DNA from: a virus
DNA length: 30,614 nucleotides
Direction: 5' to 3' (one strand)
IMG/VR virus record: IMGVR_UViG_3300040751_001734
Span: 1-30,614 of that record
Part shown: positions 16,727 through 24,000 of the stretch, piece by piece
Layout of the letters: the number at the start of each line of letters is the position of its first letter
Position numbering within the stretch: the stretch's first letter is position 1
The notes under the pieces: generated by a model
Told to the model about the DNA's origin: nothing
Database searches by the model: none
The model's input: the letters and a program-made list of their open reading frames with translations, nothing else
Translations under genes and position numbers: made by a program

Positions 16727-17139
16727 GGTTAGCGGGCCAGTTCAAAAATACCGCTGTGGAAAAAGCATCCGTATAGGAGCACACGTAACATACTGAGCGG
16801 CATCCGGTAGTAGGATGTTTGATTAGTATAGGCGGAATGTCGGCTGTCGAAAAAACGCACAATGTACATAAAAACCGTATGCACAGGAACGAAGCAACGG
16901 GTAAAAGTATAGTGTATTAGCTATAATTTAGAAATTATTGCTTATAAGCTATATCTTGATGTCGACGTAGGTTGGGAAAGGTCAGAGCCCATTGTACAGC
17001 GCAAAATACCTACTTCCAAGTCTCGGCTGGTGGCGAACTCACATGAAGCTATTTTTGAGACAGGCTGGAACCGTAACAGGTTCCGTCTGACTGAAACAAT
17101 CTACATGAAACTTAAACATTAACACTTCGTGTTAATGTG
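16727..17139 (+). ncRNA. Candidate structured non-coding RNA, unassigned
   Basis: This 413-base stretch has no convincing gene. It contains many local stems: AGCGG/CCGCT (16731-16735 with 16751-16755), CATCC/GGATG (16801-16817), TAGCTATAA with TTATAAGCTA (16918-16951, one bulge), GTAGGT/ACCTAC (16967-16972 with 17008-17013) enclosing TGGG/CCCA (16973-16976 with 17088-100, i.e. 16988-16991), GTCTC/GAGAC (17020-17024 with 17057-17061), and an 11-bp hairpin with one bulge at 17061-17089 (loop GTAACA). It ends at a terminator-like hairpin. GC is higher than in neighbouring spacers. I did not find tmRNA, RNase P, tRNA or group I intron core signatures. No promoter of its own is evident, so it may be cut from the gp47/gp46 transcript. 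The strand is inferred from the terminator. Confidence 0.45.
17116..17138 (+). terminator. Rho-independent-type terminator
   Basis: A perfect inverted repeat, ACATTAACAC / GTGTTAATGT, with a 3-base loop (TTC, or a TTCG-type loop if the top pair opens). It is followed by GTTTTATC. The stem is strong but AT-rich and the T-run is only moderate. It would end rightward transcription from the early block before the late promoter at 17220. Confidence 0.65.
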
Positions 17140-17200
17140 TTTTATCATAATAACTTATATCATACAAACGAAGTGTATAGTTTGAGCGTTAGCGAAAACT

Positions 17201-17219
17201 TGTTTCGTGCAACGAAACA
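17201..17219. repeat. Inverted repeat abutting the late promoter
   Basis: TGTTTCGT, 3-base loop GCA, then ACGAAACA. The last base is immediately followed by TATAAATA. It could form a hairpin in read-through RNA or a protein-binding palindrome upstream of the promoter. Confidence 0.6.
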
Positions 17220-17227
17220 TATAAATA
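17220..17227 (+). promoter_or_regulatory. T4-type late promoter (TATAAATA)
   Basis: A perfect TATAAATA followed by C. The expected start is near 17234, leaving about 26 leader bases with AAGGA before the ATG at 17260. This is the cleanest late promoter in the window. Confidence 0.85.
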
Positions 17228-17259
17228 CACTTAACAAACTATCTTAAGGATAACTCAGA

Positions 17260-17892
17260 ATGAATGTTTATGATATTATTGCAGAAAAGAAAGATCTAGA
17301 CGAAGCACCTGTTGGCGCACTAAAACAGATAGGTAGACGTGTAGGTTCTAAAGCAGCTGGTATGGTTGGTATGAAACAAACAGCTGGCAATTTAAGTGGT
17401 AAGGCTGATACTGGAGCAGAAGCAAATCAACTACGCAAAGGGTTTTCTAACTTCTTAGGTCGTATGATGAAGTCTCCTAAAGAAGCTAACGCACAAGATT
17501 TAGCAAAATATCTGTCACAAAATGGTTATCCTGTAACATCGCTTAAAGGAATGAGTGGTGTACTAACTAAAAAGCAAATTGATCAAATTACTCTTAAGGC
17601 GGTTGCTGATAAAGCTGCCGGTGATGATGTTCCTGGAGTGGGCGGCGCTGCCGCACCGCAAAGCGGGCCACAAAGTGGAGGACAGGCTGCACCTGCTAAA
17701 AAACAAGGCGCTTTAAAATCTTTTGCCCAAGGATTTAAACAAGGTTCATCTGGAGATGCAACTACAGCAGCACCCGGCGGCACAGCAAATGCTGCTCCTG
17801 CTGATAAATCAGTTAAAATATCACCTGAGTTACAAAAGAAAATTAATAGTTTAAATCCGCAACAGAAAAAACAATTGGTAGGTATGCTATGA
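17260..17892 (+). CDS. Ala/Gly/Lys-rich protein, function unknown (virion candidate)
   Basis: 210 residues. The N-terminus is MNVYDIIAEKKDLDEAPVGA. A helical domain lies around residues 60-120 (FSNFLGRMMKSP, then LAKYLSQNGYPV and LTKKQIDQIT). A low-complexity linker rich in Gly, Ala, Pro and Gln (about 125-185) is followed by a short helical end (ELQKKINSLNPQQKKQLVGML). It follows a perfect late promoter, and its stop overlaps the next start (ATGA), so the pair is probably made together and late. The basic, low-complexity make-up resembles internal virion proteins, but no family is recognised and the role is unknown. Confidence 0.75.
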   Translation: MNVYDIIAEKKDLDEAPVGALKQIGRRVGSKAAGMVGMKQTAGNLSGKADTGAEANQLRKGFSNFLGRMMKSPKEANAQDLAKYLSQNGYPVTSLKGMSGVLTKKQIDQITLKAVADKAAGDDVPGVGGAAAPQSGPQSGGQAAPAKKQGALKSFAQGFKQGSSGDATTAAPGGTANAAPADKSVKISPELQKKINSLNPQQKKQLVGML

Positions 17893-19892
17893 GATTACAA
17901 GAAGTAACAGGATATAATTCACGAACAGCAAAAATACTAACAGAAGGATATCAAGACCTTACTGAAAGTCAAATACTATATCTTGGCAAGTTTGAAAAAG
18001 AGCTATGGCCACTTGTTGAACAATATGTAAAACTTGCTGAAGCAGAATTAACAAAAGATCAAATTATGAGCATCTTCCAAGGTGCTGAAGAAGTTGCAAT
18101 GGCAAGCGGCGATAATACAACTGTTGCTGGTAAGATTGGTAAAGGTGCAGCAGCAGCGGCTAAACTTCCAATTGATATTGCTAAAAAAGTTGATGCAAAA
18201 ATTAATGAACTAGGACGTATGGCACAAAATGCAGGTCCTGTAAAAAATGCTGATCAAAAATTTGAAGAACTTAAAAAACAAATTACCGCAAACAACAGCG
18301 ACAGTAAAATTGTACAAGGTATTCAAAAGATCAGTGATTGGGCTAAAGAAAATCCTGGCAAAGCATCACTTGCTGTTGGTATTCTAACTACTATGGCAGC
18401 ATTTGCAGGCGGTCCTGCAGGTGGTGCAGCAGCAGGTTTAATTCTACGTGCTTCTAAAGATTTACTACAAGGCGAAAAACTTTCAACAGCGGTTGGTAAA
18501 TCAATTAAGACTGGTGTTTATGGTGCTCTTGCTGGCCTAGCATTTAAAGAACTTACAGACAACATAGTTGACAACATTGCAACAGCGCAAAACGCAGAAC
18601 TAGATGCAATGGAAGCAGCAATGAAAGCAGAAAATTTCCAAAATGCAAAAGCAGATCTGTTTGCTGATCTAGGCATGGACGTTGATGCACTTGACGGTGC
18701 AAGTAGAATGAGAATGAGTGGTAACTTAAATCAGTTTTTCTATTCATATGATACTGTTATTCCACCTGACATGATGGCACAGTACAATGCTCTTGAAGCG
18801 GCTATGGACAGTGCAAAAGACTTTAGTCCAGAACATTATGCAGCAGCAGCTAAGTTTCACGACTTTATGGGTCAGCTAGTAAACAATCCTGAAGCAAAGA
18901 ACTTAACAGCAGCCTGGGACGCACTAAAAGAAATTCCTAAAGACAGTCTTTCAATAGGTAATTTAGAAACACTAATTGCACAAAGTGAATCCGGCGACGA
19001 AGTTTTAAAAGCTATTATGGATGCAGGCGGCGCAGCAGGCGCAGCAGCACAAGGTGCGTTACAAACTGTTGACGATAATGCTAAAAAAGCACAAAGATCA
19101 AAACCAGTTGATCCAGAAGTTAAAGATCAACTAGAGTTAGATCTCAAAGGCGGCGGGATGAATGAGCCTAAAGAGTCTCTTTCAATGGAAGAAAAATTTG
19201 AATTATATTTACTTGAAGCAGATCCTGCACAAGGAGAACTTCCGTTAGATAATCCTAATACATTTGGTGCAAAACTAAAACGAGGCGCCAAAGGACTAGC
19301 AGGCAAAGCAGCAGGGGCGGTTAAAGGCGCAGCAAGCGCAGCAGCAGGTGCTGTTAAACAAGGTGCTAAAGACTTAGGAAATAAAGTAACAGCTAACAAG
19401 CTAATGAAAACTTGGAAGTCAATGGGTGAACCATTAGACAGTGGAAGCATTGCTAATATACTACAAGATGCTGGTATAGGTGACGATCAGATTAAACAAA
19501 TTGGTCAAACACAAAAAGTTGAACTAGAACCAAGTGCAGAACCAGCAGATGAGCCAGCAGCAGATACCGGTACACAAACACCAGCAGCAGATGCTGGTAC
19601 ACAAACGCCATCAGCAGATGAGCCAGCAGCAGACAAACCAGCAGCAACATCAGGAACAGCAAAACGCAATCCTAAGATTAAAGTTGCTAAAGGTGCAGGA
19701 CAAATGGCAAAAGGATCTGACGGTGGAGATTATGTTTGGGCAGGCGCACAATGGATTAATAACTCAACAGCTAGAGTTGCAACAAAACAAATTGCAGCAG
19801 AGTTAGGTAATCCAGTACTTAAATCATTAGCAGACGAAATTAAAAAAGCAGGAGTTGCTGATCAAGTAAAGCAGATGCTCGCTCAAGTTTAA
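17889..19892 (+). CDS. 667-residue protein with glycine-zipper membrane-like segment, function unknown
   Basis: It begins MRLQEVTGYNSRTAKILTEG. Residues 158-187 (ASLAVGILTTMAAFAGGPAG and following) and 206-220 (SIKTGVYGALAGLAF) are hydrophobic and small-residue-rich, the pattern of membrane-inserting or glycine-zipper helices. A long helical middle follows. A second Ala/Gly/Lys segment (about 470-500, KAAGAVKGAASAAAG) and Ala/Asp/Pro/Thr repeats (about 545-590, ADTGTQTPAAD-like) come next. A compact end contains DGGDYVWAGAQWINNSTARV. It is translated with the preceding gene. The composition suits a protein ejected with DNA and inserted in the host membrane, but this is inference. Its stop overlaps that of the convergent 20095 gene. 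Confidence 0.75.
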   Translation: MRLQEVTGYNSRTAKILTEGYQDLTESQILYLGKFEKELWPLVEQYVKLAEAELTKDQIMSIFQGAEEVAMASGDNTTVAGKIGKGAAAAAKLPIDIAKKVDAKINELGRMAQNAGPVKNADQKFEELKKQITANNSDSKIVQGIQKISDWAKENPGKASLAVGILTTMAAFAGGPAGGAAAGLILRASKDLLQGEKLSTAVGKSIKTGVYGALAGLAFKELTDNIVDNIATAQNAELDAMEAAMKAENFQNAKADLFADLGMDVDALDGASRMRMSGNLNQFFYSYDTVIPPDMMAQYNALEAAMDSAKDFSPEHYAAAAKFHDFMGQLVNNPEAKNLTAAWDALKEIPKDSLSIGNLETLIAQSESGDEVLKAIMDAGGAAGAAAQGALQTVDDNAKKAQRSKPVDPEVKDQLELDLKGGGMNEPKESLSMEEKFELYLLEADPAQGELPLDNPNTFGAKLKRGAKGLAGKAAGAVKGAASAAAGAVKQGAKDLGNKVTANKLMKTWKSMGEPLDSGSIANILQDAGIGDDQIKQIGQTQKVELEPSAEPADEPAADTGTQTPAADAGTQTPSADEPAADKPAATSGTAKRNPKIKVAKGAGQMAKGSDGGDYVWAGAQWINNSTARVATKQIAAELGNPVLKSLADEIKKAGVADQVKQMLAQV

Positions 19893-20095
19893 AAGAACGG
19901 CATCTGCGTTTTCTTAGTTGTTTCTAGATTTTCTTCAACAATTTTACCAACAATTTCTCGATCTTCAGGACCCATATAAAATGCTTCTTCGTAAGTAAGT
20001 CCCCCACGCATATACCAACACATTTTTAAAAGTTCGTGTTTTAATTGCTTGGTTTCGTTTTCTAGGACCTTAACTTCTTGTAGGATCTCTGGCAC
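19889..20095 (-). CDS. Small tail-assembly protein (gp51-like position), probably a frameshift extension of the gp26-like gene
   Basis: 68 codons from GTG at 20095. The product is helical (VKVLENETKQLKHELLKMCW) followed by MRGGLTYEEAFYMGPEDRE and ends KKTQMPFF. I recognise this type from the small protein paired with gp26 in marine T4-like phages, usually compared with gp51, a baseplate-assembly factor absent from the finished virion; the naming is uncertain. The GTG start is weak: the nearest Shine-Dalgarno-like AAGGG is 14 bases away. The frame is open upstream through the gp26 stop to a slippery AAATTTT, so the main product is probably a 362-residue gp26-fusion made by -1 frameshifting. 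Confidence 0.75.
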   Translation of the reverse strand: MPEILQEVKVLENETKQLKHELLKMCWYMRGGLTYEEAFYMGPEDREIVGKIVEENLETTKKTQMPFF

Positions 20096-20128
20096 GGTCC
20101 ATGCTAGGACCCTTATCCGAAAAAATTT
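20096..20128 (-). promoter_or_regulatory. Predicted -1 programmed ribosomal frameshift signal
   Basis: Read on the minus strand, the end of the gp26-like gene is TCA AAT TTT TTC GGA TAA. It contains the heptamer A-AAT-TTT (20128-20122), which fits X-XXY-YYZ in the zero frame. After a 10-base spacer comes a perfect 5-bp hairpin, GGTCC / GGACC with loop TAGCAT (20111-20096). In the -1 frame a TGA just upstream (20137-20135) and the downstream gene define a short overlap window containing the heptamer. The shifted reading adds FRIRVLAWT and then the 68-residue gene. Confidence 0.7.
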
Positions 20129-20976
20129 GACTGATCAAATGTTATTGGAACATCATAAGTTTGAGGAACACCTTTTTCAACATCTTCGGCTCCTGCTTGA
20201 ACTTTTAAAGGTTTAAGAGAATACTTTGATTTTTGTTCTTCAAGGTGTTTAGTAATATTAGTAAAAAACTCTTTATCAGCATTTTTAATAAATTCGTCAA
20301 TGTGATTTCGATTTGTTACTTCTTCTTCACCAACAATAATTTTAGCAATACCTTGTGTCACCATTCCGACTGTAAGTTCTGTTAATTTAGCAAAACTATT
20401 AGTAAAGGCTTGAAGTTTATCTTCGTCAGATACAGATTCGTTATTAACTAAGTTAAAGATTCTCTGTTCTTCCATTGTTTGTATTGCACTTTTTGTAAAC
20501 TCTCTATAGTTTAAAGGACGTAAAACAACAGTCATTTCTCCAATTTGTACACTACTTACATATTGTAAATTAGCAAAGTTGTCTAGCATTTCTCGTAAAT
20601 CAACTTGGAATTGACGTTCTTCACCGAGTACTGGCACTTTTGTTGTAATAGTTAAAGTTTCTCCGTAAGTTGCCATACGAATAGCAATAAGTGCAGCGTC
20701 GATGTCGATGCTTGGCATTGACCATGCATCTTTAATGTTAGGTATACAGCTCTGAATAACGTCTACTGTGGCTTGGCCATTAAGCAAAGCATCCGGCGTT
20801 TTAAACGCTAATTCGTCTTTTGCTGTCATGGAGAATACAGGATATTCGCCTGTTTCTGTTGCCTCCAGTGCGCCATTAGGATAGAACTGTCCTTCTGAAG
20901 GAAGTCTAACATACAATTTAGGTTGCCTAAAATACTTCTGTAAAGGATTAGGACCTTGTGGCTTAATTTCTGGCAT
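20113..20976 (-). CDS. gp26: gp26-like baseplate/tail assembly protein
   Basis: 287 residues (T4 gp26: 208). N-terminal LQKYFRQPKLYVRLPSEGQF followed by FYPNGALE is typical of the T4 gp26 family, as are AKDELAFKTPDALLNGQAT (residues 52-70), SCIPNIKDAW and AIRMATYGETLTI. A C-terminal helical region follows. T4 gp26 is needed to build the baseplate hub. The Shine-Dalgarno GGAG lies 8 bases before the ATG, and a perfect late promoter is 44 bases upstream. It lies back to back with the tape-measure gene and carries a frameshift signal at its end. A chaperone role for the tape measure is therefore plausible; this last point is inference. Confidence 0.85.
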   Translation of the reverse strand: MPEIKPQGPNPLQKYFRQPKLYVRLPSEGQFYPNGALEATETGEYPVFSMTAKDELAFKTPDALLNGQATVDVIQSCIPNIKDAWSMPSIDIDAALIAIRMATYGETLTITTKVPVLGEERQFQVDLREMLDNFANLQYVSSVQIGEMTVVLRPLNYREFTKSAIQTMEEQRIFNLVNNESVSDEDKLQAFTNSFAKLTELTVGMVTQGIAKIIVGEEEVTNRNHIDEFIKNADKEFFTNITKHLEEQKSKYSLKPLKVQAGAEDVEKGVPQTYDVPITFDQSNFFG

Positions 20977-20987
20977 ATTTTTCTCCG

Positions 20988-20995
20988 TATAAATA
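20988..20995 (+). promoter_or_regulatory. T4-type late promoter for the tape-measure gene
   Basis: A perfect TATAAATA followed by C. Transcription would start near 21002, about 52 bases before the ATG at 21054. No strong Shine-Dalgarno precedes that ATG. Confidence 0.8.
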
Positions 20996-21019
20996 CATTA
21001 TAAAAGTATGTATCGTTTG

Positions 21020-21027
21020 TATTTATA
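21020..21027 (-). promoter_or_regulatory. T4-type late promoter for the gp26-like gene
   Basis: On the minus strand this is a perfect TATAAATA followed by C. Transcription would start near 21013, 37 bases before the gp26-like ATG. The element overlaps a 14-base palindrome TATATACGTATATA (21024-21037). Confidence 0.8.
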
Positions 21028-21053
21028 TACGTATATAACTCGGATTTAAAAGA

Positions 21054-24000
21054 ATGGCAGAAGAAGTAAAAATTGTCGATGTAGCTGGCGGACCCGCAGC
21101 AGAAGCAACCTTACAAAAGTTGTTAGATAGTATGCGCCGATTAGAAAAGGCCGCAGGAGGTTCTGGCGGCGGCGGAAGTGCAAGCTCAGAAGCGCAAAGT
21201 CAGTATAATCGAGCTGTCTCTGAAGGAACTAAAACACGTAAAGAAAATACAAAAGCTGTAGAAGAAGCTACAGAAGCTACTACTAGTTTTTCAAATGCAC
21301 TCGGAAGAGGCGTTGGCAAAATATTTGGAATGTTCACTAGTGTAATTGGCGCAGGCATAGGAATAGCACAAAATCTATTCGAAGCTTTTGGTGATGGTAC
21401 AGGTACACTAACAGATATGATACAAACCGTTCCATTAATAGGCGGTTTGTTAGCAAAATTAACAGCACCATTTGACGATGCATTAGATTCGTTTAGACAG
21501 TTATCTACAACAGGTGCAAGTTTTAACAACGATCTAACACAACTACGTGCTAGTGCCGCAGGTGCTAAAGTAAGCCTAGCTAGTTTTACTTCTTTCATGG
21601 CAGAAAACAGTGAGAAAATGGCTGCATTTGGTGGTACTGTTACACAAGGTGCGCAAGCATTTGCACGTAATAGACGTGCATTAAGAGCTCACGAACAAGA
21701 CTTATTAAACATGGGACTTTCGTTTGAAGATATTAACGAAGGTCTAGCCGATTATATGTATATGATGCGAGCAGGTAGTCGAGCTCAAACTAGAGATGCA
21801 ACTACTCAAGCAGCAGCCGCAGCATCGTACACAAAAAACTTAATGAAGCTGTCTAAACTAACTGGCGAAGATATTAAATCACAACAAGACGCATTAGCTC
21901 AACAAAGAATGAATGTTGCCTTCCAAAGAAAAATGGCAACTATGTCTACCGAAGAGCAACGCAGAATGAATATCTTAATGGCCGAAACCATGCAATCAGG
22001 TGGACAAACAGCGGTCAATGCATTAATGGCAGAATTCCTTAATATGCCAGCACTAACAGACGAGATGGCATTATATCAATCTAACTTTGGCGAGTCGATG
22101 AATGCTATTAGACGAGGACTAGCTTCTGTAACAGACGATCAAATTAGTGCTGCTCAGTTTGACGCACAAGCAAATCAACGATTGGTTGATATGTTGTCAG
22201 GACAAAGTGCCGCCGCCGACAGACTAGGAAGTTTGTTAGATGCTGCCGCAGCAGGTGCAGATGGACCCCTTGCAACTCTAAACGAAATGTTTACAAATGC
22301 AGGTATAAAATACACCGATTATCTTGATGCAAATGGCCGATTTGATAGAGAAAGGGCACTTGCAGATCTTGCAGCAGCAGAAGAAGAAAATGAAGAACGT
22401 AATAGTCTTACACGAGGACTAACAAATTTTCAAAATCAATTAAGAACACTTAGAGAAAAGTTAGAATTATATCTAATTGGCCCATTAGGTAATGCAATAG
22501 GTCCTGCGTTAGAAGGTCTAGCAACAGCGTTTGAAAACATGAACAATAGCGGTTTTGACGAAGTGTTTGAAACTGTTAGAACTATGATAGGCAACTTTGC
22601 AAATGATATTCAGACATTTGGATTTAAAGATGCACTAGGCAATTTATTAACTGATATCGGCGAAGCAGCAAAACCTGTATTTGATTCAATGATTCAAGAA
22701 TTAAAATCAATGATTTTTGGACAAACTAGGGAAGAAGTACAAGCAGAAATACAAGAAACAATTGATGCTTTAAGCACAGCAGAAACAGATCTTACATCGA
22801 AAATTGCTGAGATTAATGCAGACATGGCTAGAGGAAATCTAGATCCTGCACAAATGGCCGCAGCAAGACAAGATCTAGCAAACTACGAAGCCCAGCTAAC
22901 AAGAGTAAGAGACAGACAAACAGAAGCAAATACTCAATTTGATAATGCAGAAGGGTCTGCAGGATTAATGGGTGCAGCATTTAATACACTAAAAACTTTT
23001 GCTTCAGGACTAGCAACAACATTTTCAGAACTTGACACAAGTACATTACTTGTTATAGGTGCAGGAGCATTAGGTCTAGTTGGACTAGCTGTTGCACTTA
23101 AAGCGATTGCAGGACCAGCAGCACTTGTAATGGGTGCAATGGGTCTAGCAGCAGGCGGACTTGGATTTATGTTCCAAGGTGTATCAGCTGTTATTGATTC
23201 TATCACACAAGGCGTTGGAACACTAGCCGACGGTCTAGACAAACTTTCAAAAATTGATGGTAGTAATTTAAGTGTTGTAGGCGATGGTATTGGTGCTATT
23301 GCGCCACACTTAACTGATCTTGCTGTTGGAGGTGTTGTTGCATCGTTTATTAGTGACGGTGCATTTGAAAAACTAGCCGCAGGTATTACAGCACTCAACG
23401 GTGCGCAAACAGGCAACATGGCAACTGTTGGAGTTGGTTTAGACTCTATTCAAGCAGCACTATTAAAATTCTCTGCAAGTGCAATACTAACAAACTTTGT
23501 AGGCGGTAATGCATTACAAGATATTACAGCAGGTATTGATGCACTTAACAATGCTAAAACAGGCAACATGGCAACTGTTGCACAAGGATTAGATGCTGTT
23601 GACGGAGCATTAGCTAAATTTGCAGCCGCTTCATTTATTGCAAACTTTGTTACTAATGATGCACTTACAGCATTAGCAACTGGTATTACAGCACTTGATA
23701 GTGCAAGTGTAGCAAATATGGCTACGATTGCAGCAGGAATGGATGCCGTTGCTGTACCTTTAGCTAAATTTGCAGCAGGTGGTATTCTTGCAAGTCTAAT
23801 GAGCGATACCGCTTTACAAGATCTAGCAGGTGGTATTACAGCAATTGATAGTGCAGGAGTCACAAATATACCATTAGTTGCTTCTGCAATGGACATGCTT
23901 GCTGGTCCATTAGTAACAATGGCAGGTACAGGTGTTCTACTAAGATTTATTGGTGATAATAGTTTTGGTAATCTTGCATCACAATTAAGTCAATTTGAAA

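Larger units (their letters stand above)
17140..17259 (+). other. Leader/spacer before the 17260 gene
   Basis: This holds ACGAAGTGT (17168-17176), complementary to the 5' arm of the preceding terminator; an 8-bp inverted repeat TGTTTCGT/ACGAAACA (17201-17219); the late promoter at 17220; and AAGGA (17246-17250) as ribosome-binding site. No small gene is seen. Confidence 0.6.

Noticed and set aside
16837-16920. A 27-codon reading frame (MSAVEKTHNVHKNRM and on) inside the non-coding stretch, briefly considered as a tmRNA-like tag or microprotein
   Set aside because: No good ribosome-binding site, no tmRNA ends, and the region is better explained by RNA structure. It could be revisited if the frame is conserved.
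16960-17095. Group I intron or RNase P core in the structured stretch
   Set aside because: The segment GGGAAAGGTCAGAGCCC looked suggestive, but the conserved core pairings and sequences of either RNA are missing, and no interrupted gene flanks it.
16727-17259. tRNA genes
   Set aside because: No T-loop/T-stem and acceptor pairing of the right spacing could be found on reading either strand here; the TTCAAAA at 16741 lacks a complementary T-stem.
22934-23896. Long open frames on the minus strand opposite the tape-measure gene
   Set aside because: They mirror the alanine-rich codons of the repeats (Ala/Ser/Pro-rich translations without ribosome-binding sites) and are shadows.
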